A DNA stretch of 64,000 nt from an uncultured Actinomycetes bacterium. GTDB lineage: Bacteria; Actinomycetota; Actinomycetes; Nanopelagicales; Nanopelagicaceae. The translations under genes and the position numbers were made by a program. Each line of letters opens with the position of its first letter. The first letter of the stretch is position 1. Shown piece after piece: positions 17,589-26,260 of this stretch. A model generated the notes under the pieces. It saw only the letters and a list, made by a program, of their open reading frames with translations, did no database searches and was not told the origin of the DNA. The DNA is taken from contig CAIJOY010000032.1 in the NCBI GenBank assembly GCA_903822425.1, positions 30,730-94,729 of the forward strand, in the 5' to 3' direction.

Positions 17589-18521
17589 ATGGCAAAGCCA
17601 ACTTTTCGTGCGACTCCGATTCAAATTCAAGTACCGGCAACAAGTGCAAATTTAGGTCCAGGTTTTGATTGTTTTGGTTTAGCGCTAGGCATGTATGACC
17701 GTTACGTCGCACAAGTCACCGATGAAGTCGGCTTAGATCTAGATGTCACCGGTGAGGGCGCCGACTCTGTACGCCGCGATGATAAAAATCTTATGGTTAA
17801 AGCGATGTTCAAAGGATTTGAACATATGGGAGGCAAACCCCGTGGCCTTTCGGTTCGAGCATTGAATGTGATTCCACACGGTCGTGGCTTGGGTTCATCA
17901 GCAAGTGCAATCGTTGGTGGATTGGTTTTGGCTCGCGCACTCGTGCTTTCTGGAAATGAACGCATGATCGATGAGGAACTTCTCAATATTGCAACCCAAC
18001 TCGAAGGTCACCCAGATAATGTTGCTGCGGCACTTTATGGTGGAGTAACGCTAGCTTGGCAAGAATCACAACACGGTCATCTGGTGGCACGCGCAGTTGG
18101 TATTAGCGTTGATCCAAGAATTACTGTTTTGGCATTCATCCCTAATCACTCGGTTGCAACATCAAAAGCTCGTAAGCTTTTACCAGAATCGATTAGTCAT
18201 TTAGATGCAGTAGCAAACTCAACTAGAACAGCCCTCCTGGTTCATGCACTTTCAGGTCGCCCAGATCTGCTGTTAACAGCAACAGAAGATTTCCTCCATC
18301 AAAAATATCGTCAAGAAGTAATGCCAAAATCATTTACGCTTGTAACTAAGTTGCGTGCTGCGGGTGTAGCTGCATTTATTTCTGGAGCAGGACCAACAGT
18401 GTTGGTTTTGCACGCTGGAGACACCAAGGAGATTGCTGAATTAACACGGGCAGCCGGGGATGAGTTCAGCGTTAAAGAATTGCCGGTGAGTCCCACAGGC
18501 GCAGGGGTTATTTCCGCCTAG
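17589..18521 (+). CDS. thrB: Homoserine kinase
   Basis: GHMP-family kinase that phosphorylates homoserine for ThrC. 310 residues. The N-terminal PATSANLGPGFDCFGLALG and the ATP-binding glycine-rich loop PHGRGLGSSASAIVGGLV are both intact, as is the C-terminal FISGAGPTVLVL motif. It is the last gene of the lysA-hom-thrC-thrB run; a 164-base gap separates it from rho. Confidence 0.95.
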   Translation: MAKPTFRATPIQIQVPATSANLGPGFDCFGLALGMYDRYVAQVTDEVGLDLDVTGEGADSVRRDDKNLMVKAMFKGFEHMGGKPRGLSVRALNVIPHGRGLGSSASAIVGGLVLARALVLSGNERMIDEELLNIATQLEGHPDNVAAALYGGVTLAWQESQHGHLVARAVGISVDPRITVLAFIPNHSVATSKARKLLPESISHLDAVANSTRTALLVHALSGRPDLLLTATEDFLHQKYRQEVMPKSFTLVTKLRAAGVAAFISGAGPTVLVLHAGDTKEIAELTRAAGDEFSVKELPVSPTGAGVISA

Positions 18522-18685
18522 CTTTCCGATGGCTTGCTCACGGCTCTCTTGGCCTTGTTCGGGTTTGGCAGATAGCCAAGGGCGATGCTAAGGTTTTGTC
18601 ATCTGATACGCCGATGGCGATGAAACAGCTCAGATAAATCATCAGAAAATTCACGGGATTTTTCCCATAACTGAAATGAAGATCA
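18522..18685 (+). promoter_or_regulatory. Leader/intergenic region upstream of rho
   Basis: Noncoding gap of 164 bases. It contains CGCCGATGGCG flanked by CATCTGAT and CTCAGATA, which could fold into a nested stem, and an A/T-rich stretch just before the ATG. rho is autoregulated by attenuation in several bacteria, so the leader may be regulatory, but no specific known element is recognised and no clear Shine-Dalgarno precedes the ATG. Confidence 0.3.
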
Positions 18686-20233
18686 ATGACTGAAAAAGCT
18701 CCAGTACGCTCGAGCAGCCCCGAACTTGCATCAATGCTCCTGCCACAACTTCAAGAAGTTGCTGGCCAATTAGGAGTCGAGGGCGCCGGCAAGATGAAGA
18801 AAGCCGCACTTGTTACCGCGATTAGCGATCTGCAAGCTGCCAACCGCGAAGCTGCAAAACTTGAACGCGAAGCTAAACGAGCCGAACGCAATAACAACCG
18901 TAATAAGAAGCGCCAAGATTCTGATAAATCCGAAGATTCCGACGATGACTCACAGGAGTCAAAAAGTGATGACCGTGGTCCAGATAACTCCGATCGTGGA
19001 CGCAGTCGCGACAGAGGTCGCGATCGTGGTCGTGACCGAGGTCGCGATCGCAATCACCCTCGAGAAGAGCGCGAACCAGTGCTTTCTGAAGATGATGTAC
19101 TTGTTCCTGTTGGCGGCTTAGTAGATATTTTGGAGAGTTATGCATTTATTCGCACAGGCGGATATTTGCCAGGGCCAAACGATGTCTACATCTCTTTGCA
19201 ACAAGTCCGACGTTATGGATTGCGTAAAGGCGATGTAGTCACCGGAACTGTTCGCCAAGCGCGTGAAGGCGAGCGTCGCGAAAAGTTTAATGCGCTTATT
19301 ACTTTGGAAACTATTAATGGAATGCAACCCGATGAAGCGCGCAACCGCGTTGAATTTGGCAAGCTTGTTCCGCTATATCCACAAGAGCGCTTGCGTCTTG
19401 AGACTGAACCTAACATTTTAACAACTCGAGTGATCGACTTGATTTCACCTATCGGTAAAGGACAGCGCGGACTTATTGTTTCGCCTCCTAAAGCTGGTAA
19501 GACCATGGTTTTGCAAGCAATTGCTAATGCCATCACTACAAATAACCCAGAGTGTCACTTGATGGTTGTTTTGGTTGATGAGCGACCTGAAGAAGTTACA
19601 GATATGCAGCGTTCGGTAAAGGGTGAAGTGATCGCTTCAACTTTCGATCGCCCAGCAGATGATCACACAACTGTTGCCGAACTTGCTATCGAGCGAGCAA
19701 AGCGCTTAGTAGAACTCGGCCACGATGTTGTTGTCTTGCTTGATTCGATCACTCGTTTAGGCCGCGCTTACAACATTGCAGCTCCTGCAAGCGGTCGTAT
19801 TTTGTCGGGCGGCGTTGACTCTGCAGCTCTATATCCACCTAAAAAGTTCTTCGGTGCTGCTCGTAATATTGAAGATGGCGGATCCCTCACGATTCTTGCA
19901 ACTGCGCTGGTTGATACAGGCTCACGCATGGATGAAGTGATCTTCGAAGAGTTCAAGGGAACTGGAAATATGGAACTTATCTTGGATCGTCGCCTAGCCG
20001 ATAAGCGCATCTTCCCAGCTGTCAACGTTGTTGCCTCTGGTACTCGTAAGGAAGAAATCCTTATGGGTACAGAAGAGCTCAACATTGTCTGGAAATTGCG
20101 TCGCGTTCTTCATGCACTTGAACCACAGCAGGCTCTTGAGCTTCTACTTGAGAAGATGAAGGGCACTAAGTCCAACGTTGAATTCTTGATGCAGATCCAG
20201 AAGACCACTGTGGGACCAGGCAACGAGAACTAA
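18686..20233 (+). CDS. rho: Transcription termination factor Rho
   Basis: Hexameric RNA-dependent ATPase that ends transcription. 515 residues, longer than the ~420 of E. coli because of a charged insert at residues ~60-130 made of acidic Ser/Asp stretches followed by RGRDRGRD repeats, typical of actinobacterial Rho and probably disordered and RNA-binding. The N-terminal Rho-N domain (ELASMLLPQLQEVAGQLG) precedes it. The OB-fold, then Walker A VSPPKAGKTMVLQ, Walker B VVLLDSITRLGRAYN, and the Q/R-loop region are intact. Confidence 0.96.
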   Translation: MTEKAPVRSSSPELASMLLPQLQEVAGQLGVEGAGKMKKAALVTAISDLQAANREAAKLEREAKRAERNNNRNKKRQDSDKSEDSDDDSQESKSDDRGPDNSDRGRSRDRGRDRGRDRGRDRNHPREEREPVLSEDDVLVPVGGLVDILESYAFIRTGGYLPGPNDVYISLQQVRRYGLRKGDVVTGTVRQAREGERREKFNALITLETINGMQPDEARNRVEFGKLVPLYPQERLRLETEPNILTTRVIDLISPIGKGQRGLIVSPPKAGKTMVLQAIANAITTNNPECHLMVVLVDERPEEVTDMQRSVKGEVIASTFDRPADDHTTVAELAIERAKRLVELGHDVVVLLDSITRLGRAYNIAAPASGRILSGGVDSAALYPPKKFFGAARNIEDGGSLTILATALVDTGSRMDEVIFEEFKGTGNMELILDRRLADKRIFPAVNVVASGTRKEEILMGTEELNIVWKLRRVLHALEPQQALELLLEKMKGTKSNVEFLMQIQKTTVGPGNEN

Positions 20234-20256
20234 TCCACGCTTAGATTCAGCACCGA

Positions 20257-20287
20257 TTTCCTAGGAATAGCGCCTCGGCGTTACCCT
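20257..20287 (+). promoter_or_regulatory. Candidate rpmE promoter
   Basis: TTTCCT at 20257-20262 and TACCCT at 20282-20287 are separated by 19 bases, with a ~54-base leader before rpmE. A similar TTTCCT/TACCCT pair (18-base spacer) precedes the RNase P RNA at the end of the window. Confidence 0.3.
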
Positions 20288-20347
20288 TGGGCCATCACGA
20301 ACTGGTTCACGTACTTCACACGACCCAGTCCTATGAAAGGAAAGAAC

Positions 20348-20563
20348 ATGAAGAAAGAGATTCATCCGCAATATGGTGAAACTAAAGTCACCTGCGGTTG
20401 CGGCGAGACATTTACAACTCGCTCAACTGTCCCAAGTGGTTCTATCTATGTTGAAGTGTGTTCGGTTTGCCATCCTTTCTACACAGGCAAGCAGAGAATT
20501 CTCGACACTGGTGGACGCGTTGCGAAGTTCGAAGAGCGCTTTGGAAAATCTGGCGCCAAGTAG
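20348..20563 (+). CDS. rpmE: 50S ribosomal protein L31, zinc-binding (C+) type
   Basis: 71 residues. It starts [11 protein letters not shown] and has the four zinc ligands CGCG and [10 protein letters not shown] (Cys 16, 18, 36 and 39, approximately), so it is the zinc-containing form, which is normally replaced by a C- paralogue under zinc starvation. ATG 20348 has AAAGGAAAG upstream; an earlier in-frame ATG at 20333 would add five non-conserved residues. A strong terminator follows. Confidence 0.96.
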   Translation: MKKEIHPQYGETKVTCGCGETFTTRSTVPSGSIYVEVCSVCHPFYTGKQRILDTGGRVAKFEERFGKSGAK

Positions 20564-20573
20564 ATTTCTAAAC

Positions 20574-20617
20574 AGACCGCTTCCGTTACCCCTGTAACGG
20601 TTGCGGTCTTTTTATTT
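20574..20617 (+). terminator. Rho-independent terminator of rpmE
   Basis: GACCGCTTCCGTTAC pairs with GTAACGGTTGCGGTC around a CCCT loop, followed by TTTTTATTT. This is a textbook intrinsic terminator. Confidence 0.95.
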
Positions 20618-20632
20618 CTCAAATTTCACACC

Positions 20633-20659
20633 AAGGACCGGAAGGACCGGAAGGAGCAA
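20633..20659 (+). repeat. 9-bp tandem duplication containing the prfA Shine-Dalgarno
   Basis: AAGGACCGG at 20633 and 20642, then the related AAGGAGCAA at 20651. The third copy supplies the AAGGAG ribosome binding site six bases before the prfA ATG. Confidence 0.7.
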
Positions 20660-20661
20660 AG

Positions 20662-21747
20662 ATGAGTACAGACGATCGCTTTGCCCTTGCTCACGAGTTA
20701 GTCCGTGAATATGCCGAACTTGAAGCGCAAATGTCGAATCCAGATATTCATAACGATCAAGGCAAAGCTCGTCAACTTGGGCGACGTTACGCGCAGCTTG
20801 GTCCAGTTGCCGCTGGGTTTCGTGAATGGCGCATGGCTGAGGATGATTTGGCAGCAGCAAAAGAGTTAGCGGAAGTTGATGCTGATTTCGCATCTGAAAT
20901 TGCTGGGCTAGAAATTGCCCGCGATGAAGCCGCCACAAAACTTGAAGAATTGCTTTTACCTCGCGACCCTAATGATGATCGGGATGTAATTTTAGAAATT
21001 AAGGCCGGAGCCGGTGGAGATGAATCTGCACTCTTTGCAGGAGATCTTCTGCGCATGTATTTGCGTTATGCAGAAAAGCATGGCTGGAAAACAGAAATAA
21101 TCGATGCAACCGAAAGTGATCTGGGTGGGTATAAAGACATTTCTATGGCAGTTAAATCCAAAGGCGTTCCAGAACCTGGCAAATCACCTTATGCCCGTTT
21201 GAAATTCGAAGGAGGGGTTCATCGAGTACAGCGTGTGCCTGAAACAGAGTCCCAAGGTCGAATCCACACATCAGCTGCTGGCGTAATGGTCTTGCCTGAA
21301 GCAGAAGAAGTTGAAGTAGAAATAAACATGAATGATTTGCGTATTGACGTCTACCGCTCGAGCGGACCTGGCGGCCAAAGCGTAAACACCACAGACTCTG
21401 CGGTACGAATCACTCACATACCAACAGGCATTGTGGTTTCTTGTCAGAATGAAAAGAGCCAACTTCAAAACAAAGAATCCGCACTTCGTATTTTGCGTGC
21501 TCGCATGCTCCTTGCTGCCCAGGAAGCGGCTATGGAAGCCGCATCGGCAGAACGCAAAAGCCAAGTGCGCACCGTAGATCGTAGTGAGCGAATTCGTACC
21601 TATAACTATCCAGAAAACCGAATTAGTGACCACCGCGTGAACTTTAAATCCAACAATTTGGATGCCGTTCTCAATGGCGAATTGGATCCAATGATTCAAG
21701 CGCTCTTAGATGCCGATAAGGCAGCCAAACTTGCTTCTACTAGTTGA
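20662..21747 (+). CDS. prfA: Peptide chain release factor 1
   Basis: Recognises UAA and UAG stop codons and triggers peptide release. 361 residues. It contains the RF1 tripeptide region [14 protein letters not shown] (PxT type, as expected for RF1 rather than RF2) and the catalytic GGQ in [11 protein letters not shown]. The Gln is the substrate of PrmC, encoded 12 nt downstream. Strong Shine-Dalgarno AAGGAG. Confidence 0.97.
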   Translation: MSTDDRFALAHELVREYAELEAQMSNPDIHNDQGKARQLGRRYAQLGPVAAGFREWRMAEDDLAAAKELAEVDADFASEIAGLEIARDEAATKLEELLLPRDPNDDRDVILEIKAGAGGDESALFAGDLLRMYLRYAEKHGWKTEIIDATESDLGGYKDISMAVKSKGVPEPGKSPYARLKFEGGVHRVQRVPETESQGRIHTSAAGVMVLPEAEEVEVEINMNDLRIDVYRSSGPGGQSVNTTDSAVRITHIPTGIVVSCQNEKSQLQNKESALRILRARMLLAAQEAAMEAASAERKSQVRTVDRSERIRTYNYPENRISDHRVNFKSNNLDAVLNGELDPMIQALLDADKAAKLASTS

Positions 21748-21759
21748 TGTAGATTCCGA

Positions 21760-22608
21760 ATGAATGTAAGAGAAATTCTAAAACCGGCAAAGGTAAGTCT
21801 TCGTGGCGCTGGATTCGAAGAAGTTGACGCAGAACATCTACTTGCGCATCTTCTTGGCATCAGCCGAATGGAACTGCACAACTCAATTCAGGTAGAGGAA
21901 GCACTTACGGCATATAGCGATAGCAAAGAATTGCAAACAGATTACGATCAATTAATTCAGCGTCGATTAGCTCATGAACCGGTGCAATACATTACTGGTT
22001 TGGCTTATTTTGCCGATCTGACATTGCATGTTGGTCCCGGGGTATTGATCCCTCGTCCAGAAACGGAATTGATGATTGATCGGATTTTGGTGCACCTTTC
22101 CAACTTCACCGAGCCAACGAGTGTGATTGATTTAGGCGCCGGTGCTGGTTCATTAGCTTTGGCAATCGCCACACAAGCGCCAATGTCGAGAGTAATTGCT
22201 GTGGAAGTGGCGCCAGAGGCTGTTTTTTGGTTGCGTAAAAATATAGAGGCCACTGGGGCAGAAGTACGCGTTGTTGAAGAAGATGTTGAAAGTGCACTGC
22301 CCGGCGTAAAAGCAGATGTCATCATTGCAAATCCACCGTATGTCCCAAGTGGGGAAGTTTTGCCAGCTGAAGTAAAGGATTACGAACCACACATTGCATT
22401 ATTTGGTGGGCCAGATGGCATGGATATTCCAAAGCGCTTTTACATCGCTGCCGCCAGGCTCCTTAAATCTGGTGGTTTATTTGTTACCGAACACGGTGAA
22501 GAACAAGGACCAGCTGTGGCGAATGCTTTAGCTTCAGATTTTCATGATGTAGCGTTACATAACGATTTGACCGATCGGCCACGTTGGACAACTGCGACAA
22601 GGAACTAA
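21760..22608 (+). CDS. prmC: Release factor glutamine methyltransferase PrmC
   Basis: Methylates the GGQ glutamine of release factors with SAM. 282 residues: N-terminal helical domain, then the Rossmann-like methyltransferase with PVQYITG, the SAM motif VIDLGAGAGSLALAIA and the catalytic IIANPPYVPSGE. It follows prfA directly, the usual substrate-enzyme pairing. A TAGATT box lies only four bases before the ATG, so operon translation is more likely than a separate leaderless start. Confidence 0.95.
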   Translation: MNVREILKPAKVSLRGAGFEEVDAEHLLAHLLGISRMELHNSIQVEEALTAYSDSKELQTDYDQLIQRRLAHEPVQYITGLAYFADLTLHVGPGVLIPRPETELMIDRILVHLSNFTEPTSVIDLGAGAGSLALAIATQAPMSRVIAVEVAPEAVFWLRKNIEATGAEVRVVEEDVESALPGVKADVIIANPPYVPSGEVLPAEVKDYEPHIALFGGPDGMDIPKRFYIAAARLLKSGGLFVTEHGEEQGPAVANALASDFHDVALHNDLTDRPRWTTATRN

Positions 22609-22616
22609 CTAAGAAG

Positions 22617-23243
22617 ATGGCAACCACTGTCGAAACTGCACAAAAGTGGATTCAAGACGGATATGTACTTGTTGCCCCGCTTGAACATGGATATGCCTAT
22701 CTTGTTGATGCCTTTAATCATGATGGAGTTCGAACAGTCCATGCGATGCGTGGAGACGCACTGGGTGTGAGCGCACAAGTCCTTCTAGCAAGCACTCGAG
22801 CTGCTTCTGGAATTATTCGTGAAATTACTCCTCAAACTCAGGCACTTATGGATGGATGTTGGCCAGGACTTCTGAGTTTGAATGTTCGACCACAAGTGGG
22901 GTTGATGTGGGATCTAGGTGATGATCGCAAACTCGACACAATTTCAGTGCGCGTGCCACGAGCTGAGTTTGTTCTTAAACTCCTTGCAAAAACTGGACCA
23001 CTGGCGTGCGCTAGTGCGGCAAAAGTTGGACAGCCTGCGATTTTGAAACTCGAAGATCATGAAAATATCAATAATGATATTTTGCGAATATGTGATTTCG
23101 GAGAACTCACTGCAGGCCCAGCATCTACGGTGGTTCTCAGTAAGGGCGCCACAATCTCCATGACGCGCGAAGGAGCTATAGCTTTTGAGCAACTGCAGGC
23201 TCTAGTGCCTGAAATCTCACGCTCTAGCTCCGCAATTTCCTAA
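22617..23243 (+). CDS. Sua5/YrdC/TsaC family protein with degenerate active site
   Basis: 208 residues with the Sua5/YrdC fold pattern at the locus where actinobacteria carry L-threonylcarbamoyladenylate synthase (first step of t6A tRNA modification). Recognisable landmarks are the N-terminal strand ending DAF, CWPGLLSLNV, WDLGDD, the strand ISVRVP, GPLACASAAKVGQP and ASTVV. The motifs that bind ATP and threonine are altered: the usual P-T-D-T-V-Y-G is PLEHGYA, the K-x-R is AMR, SSAN is ASAA, and STVVD is STVVL. ATG 22617 is preferred over an upstream TTG. Activity is therefore doubtful; it may have lost or changed function. Confidence 0.75.
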   Translation: MATTVETAQKWIQDGYVLVAPLEHGYAYLVDAFNHDGVRTVHAMRGDALGVSAQVLLASTRAASGIIREITPQTQALMDGCWPGLLSLNVRPQVGLMWDLGDDRKLDTISVRVPRAEFVLKLLAKTGPLACASAAKVGQPAILKLEDHENINNDILRICDFGELTAGPASTVVLSKGATISMTREGAIAFEQLQALVPEISRSSSAIS

Positions 23244-23251
23244 CTAGCCAA

Positions 23252-23257
23252 TAGGCT
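23252..23257 (+). promoter_or_regulatory. -10 element of leaderless glyA promoter
   Basis: TAGGCT is followed by seven bases and the glyA ATG; no Shine-Dalgarno is present. Confidence 0.5.
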
Positions 23258-23264
23258 TGTAGGC

Positions 23265-24530
23265 ATGTCCGATACTCCTTTTTATGGTCCTGATTTCGAT
23301 CTCTTGGTACGCCAAGATCCAGATGTTGCAGCTGTTGTTCTCTCTGAGTTGCATCGTCAGCAAACAGATTTGCAATTGATCGCCAGTGAAAACTTCACAT
23401 CGCGCGCGGTTCTTGCTGCGATGGGATCCACACTTTCCAATAAGTATGCAGAAGGTTATGCCGGCAAGCGCTACTACGGTGGCTGCGAAGAAGTGGATAA
23501 AGTAGAAATCTTGGCAATTGAACGTGCAAAGTCCCTCTTTGGTGCCGAGCATGCAAATGTGCAGCCGCACTCAGGGGCAACGGCAAATATCGCGGTGTAT
23601 GCGGCATTCACTAAACCTGGAGATACAGTCCTTGCGATGTCTTTGCCTCATGGTGGGCACCTGACCCATGGTTCAAAAGTTAACTTTTCTGGAAAATGGT
23701 TCAACATCGTTTCCTATGGTGTTCGCCAATCTGATGAACTTATTGATTACGACGAATTACGTGATCTAGCTATTGCTAACAAACCCAAGATGATTTGCTC
23801 TGGCGCAACCGCCTATCCCAGCTTGATTGATTTTGAAAAAGTTCGCGCGATTTGCGATGAAGTGGGCGCCATTATGTGGGTGGATGCTGCCCACTTCGTT
23901 GGTCTAGTTGCTGGCAAGGCAATTCCATCTCCAGTGCCATATGCAGATGTTGTTTCTTTCACGACTCACAAAGTTTTGCGCGGTCCACGCGGGGGAATGA
24001 TTCTTTCTAAGGCCGAACATGCTGCTGCTATCGATAAAGCAGTCTTTCCGGGCATGCAAGGTGGACCGATTATGTCTGCCATTGCTGGCAAAGCCATCGC
24101 ATTAAAGGAATGCGCAACTCCTGAATATCAACAGTATGCCAAGACTGTGATTTCTAATTGTCAGGTACTTGCTGGCGCATTAGAAGATGAAGGTATGCGC
24201 GCAGTCTCTGGTGGAACTCAAACCCACTTAGCTTTGATTGATATTCGAAATACGAAAATAAATGGCAAAGTTGCCGACCAACGTTGTGGAGCATCTGGCA
24301 TTGTTCTTAATAAGAATGCCATCCCATTTGATCCAGAATCTCCGGCAGTGACAAGCGGAATTCGTGTTGGCTCTGCTGCAATTACAACTCAAGGAATGGG
24401 TCCAGATGAAATGAAGAAAATTGCATCCTTTATCTCACGTGCCATTGCAGCTGATGATGAAAAGCAGTGGGGACAAATTCGTAAGGAAGTTCACGAACTC
24501 ACCTCTCGGTTTCCCATCTACGCTGCATAA
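23265..24530 (+). CDS. glyA: Serine hydroxymethyltransferase
   Basis: PLP enzyme converting serine and tetrahydrofolate to glycine and 5,10-methylene-THF, the main one-carbon source. 421 residues. Motifs: LIASENFTSRAVL, the YAEGYAGKRYYGGCEEVD substrate loop, WVDAAHFVGLVAG, and the PLP lysine in SFTTHKVLRGPRGG (~Lys229). The ATG sits 7 nt after a TAGGCT box. The WecA-like gene follows after 4 nt. Confidence 0.96.
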   Translation: MSDTPFYGPDFDLLVRQDPDVAAVVLSELHRQQTDLQLIASENFTSRAVLAAMGSTLSNKYAEGYAGKRYYGGCEEVDKVEILAIERAKSLFGAEHANVQPHSGATANIAVYAAFTKPGDTVLAMSLPHGGHLTHGSKVNFSGKWFNIVSYGVRQSDELIDYDELRDLAIANKPKMICSGATAYPSLIDFEKVRAICDEVGAIMWVDAAHFVGLVAGKAIPSPVPYADVVSFTTHKVLRGPRGGMILSKAEHAAAIDKAVFPGMQGGPIMSAIAGKAIALKECATPEYQQYAKTVISNCQVLAGALEDEGMRAVSGGTQTHLALIDIRNTKINGKVADQRCGASGIVLNKNAIPFDPESPAVTSGIRVGSAAITTQGMGPDEMKKIASFISRAIAADDEKQWGQIRKEVHELTSRFPIYAA

Positions 24531-24534
24531 GTAA

Positions 24535-25620
24535 ATGCGCGAGTACTTAATTACTGCTCTGCTGGCGGCGTCGCTGTGCTATGTATTAACCCCGCTCGTA
24601 ATCAAAATTGCGGAAAAATTTGGTGCAGTTGCAGAAGTGCGTAAAAGAGATGTCCACACAGAGGTAACAGCCCGTTGGGGTGGGGTTGCAATGTGGGTGG
24701 CGATGACACTGACATTTATCATGGTTCGTCATCTGTCACTAGTTGGCAAAGCTTTCGGACATGAACTCACTGGAATTTTTCTTGCGTCCACTTTTGTGAT
24801 GCTTCTAGGAATGGCAGATGATCGATATCAACTTGATGCACTCACCAAATTAGCTGGCCAAGCTCTGGCTGCCGGCATTCTTCTGCTTTACGGAATTCAG
24901 ATTCTTTGGTTGCCCATTAATGGTGTCATCACTCTTCCACCAAGCATCGGTCAAGCTCTCACGGTCTTAGTGGTTCTTATAACAATCAACGCAGTTAATT
25001 TTATTGATGGACTCGATGGACTAGCTGCAGGAATAGTTGCAATCTCTGGTGCATCATTTTTTGCATTCGCATATTTGTTAGCAGTCGTGTATGGCTTCAG
25101 CCGCGCTGGATCCCCTTCACTCATAACAGCAGTAATAGTTGGCGTCTGCATTGGCTTTTTGGCTCATAACTCCCACCCAGCCAAGATTTTTATGGGCGAT
25201 TCAGGCTCCATGTTTCTAGGTTTGCTTCTGGCATCTGCAGCAATCACCTTGACTGGACAAGTGGATGCCAATGCGATTTCTGCTGAAAATAGCGGACCAA
25301 CGCTCTTGCCGTTGCTCTTGCCTTTTGCAGTTCTTGCTATTCCATTGGCCGATCTTATTTTGGCTGTAGTGCGCCGCACGATGTCAGGGCGTTCGCCCTT
25401 TGCGCCAGATAAAGAACATTTGCACCATCGATTGCTTAGCGCAGGAAATTCCCATCAACGAACTGCGGTGATTATGTATGTTTGGACCGCAACACTTGCT
25501 GTACCTGTGACAGTCCTTGCATTTTTGCCTTGGTGGGTTGCACTTATCACTGCATTAGCTTTGGCTTTGCTCAGCATCGCAATTTCACGTCGCTGGATTG
25601 CACAAGGAGTAAAGGCCTGA
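24535..25620 (+). CDS. WecA/MraY-family undecaprenyl-phosphate sugar-1-phosphate transferase
   Basis: Integral membrane enzyme that transfers a HexNAc-1-phosphate from UDP-sugar to undecaprenyl (or decaprenyl) phosphate, starting a cell-wall glycan. 361 residues with about ten helices. Family motifs: ADDRYQLDALTKLAGQ (Mg-binding DD), NAVNFIDGLDGLAAG, FMGDSGSMFLG and the cytoplasmic HLHHRLL. In actinobacteria this position upstream of atp genes encodes the arabinogalactan/linker-unit type enzyme, so wecA is a reasonable name. Its TGA overlaps the ATG of the next gene. Confidence 0.9.
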   Translation: MREYLITALLAASLCYVLTPLVIKIAEKFGAVAEVRKRDVHTEVTARWGGVAMWVAMTLTFIMVRHLSLVGKAFGHELTGIFLASTFVMLLGMADDRYQLDALTKLAGQALAAGILLLYGIQILWLPINGVITLPPSIGQALTVLVVLITINAVNFIDGLDGLAAGIVAISGASFFAFAYLLAVVYGFSRAGSPSLITAVIVGVCIGFLAHNSHPAKIFMGDSGSMFLGLLLASAAITLTGQVDANAISAENSGPTLLPLLLPFAVLAIPLADLILAVVRRTMSGRSPFAPDKEHLHHRLLSAGNSHQRTAVIMYVWTATLAVPVTVLAFLPWWVALITALALALLSIAISRRWIAQGVKA

Positions 25621-26066
25621 TGAAAGAACGAAGTAACGAACGCAAATTAGTTCAAGGCGCATTAGTTCCATCATTTATTGTGGGAGTAATTGGCCTCTGT
25701 GGATTCACTCTCCTACGTGGCAGGTCAGGTCTCTACGGAGCACTTTTAGCCCAAGTAATAGTCCTCATTTTTTTTGCTGTACACCTCATAATTTCCAAAT
25801 TTTCAAAAGAAAGTAATCCAATTACAACGATGGTTTTGGCTCTGACCTCTTACTTTCTCAAAGCCATAATCTTGGGGGCTTTTTTGTTGATTTTGGTCAA
25901 TAAAACTGACCCTGCTACTTTGGATCGAACGAGTTTTGGTGCGGTGGCAATTGCTATAACCTTGGCGTGGATGGGTGGAGAGATTCGGGCATTTCTGAAA
26001 CTTCAGCTACATCTACCTTTGCCAGGCACGAAGGTAAGTAATGGCAAACAGGATGGAGAGAGTTAA
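25620..26066 (+). CDS. ATP synthase accessory membrane protein (AtpI-like, subunit I)
   Basis: 148 residues with four predicted membrane helices: LVPSFIVGVIGLCGFTLL, ALLAQVIVLIFFAVHLII, MVLALTSYFLKAIILGAFLL and AVAIAITLAWMGGEI. The length, topology and place directly before the atp genes fit ATP synthase subunit I, which helps c-ring assembly or Mg handling. The ATG overlaps the WecA-like stop (CTGATGA); in-frame sequence further upstream is open but lies inside the preceding gene. The family is weakly conserved in sequence, so the call rests largely on context. Confidence 0.7.
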   Translation: MKERSNERKLVQGALVPSFIVGVIGLCGFTLLRGRSGLYGALLAQVIVLIFFAVHLIISKFSKESNPITTMVLALTSYFLKAIILGAFLLILVNKTDPATLDRTSFGAVAIAITLAWMGGEIRAFLKLQLHLPLPGTKVSNGKQDGES

Positions 26067-26255
26067 ATGGCACGACAAGATGACAGCGCTTTTTGGACGA
26101 TCATGGCCTACTTGATTTCAGGTTTAGGGTTTTGGGGTGGGGCTGGCGCCCTTGCAGATCACTTCCTGGGCTACCATTTTTTGATCTTTGTTGGACTAGC
26201 TGTCGGGCTTACCGCAGGACTTTCCCTGATTTGGCTGCGTTTTATACGCGAATAG
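26067..26255 (+). CDS. Small AtpZ/AtpI-like membrane protein
   Basis: 62 residues with two membrane helices (TIMAYLISGLGFWGGAGALA and LIFVGLAVGLTAGLSLIWL) joined by a short loop, ending in RFIRE. It starts on the base after the preceding stop. Small two-helix proteins of this kind (AtpZ/AtpI, old DUF-type annotations) commonly precede atpB and are thought to help assembly or ion supply of the F-ATPase. Confidence 0.75.
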   Translation: MARQDDSAFWTIMAYLISGLGFWGGAGALADHFLGYHFLIFVGLAVGLTAGLSLIWLRFIRE

Positions 26256-26260
26256 CGGTT

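Noticed and set aside
25482..25619. N-terminal extension of the AtpI-like protein
   Set aside because: The extension lies inside the WecA-like coding region; the ATG at 25620 overlapping the upstream stop is the natural start.
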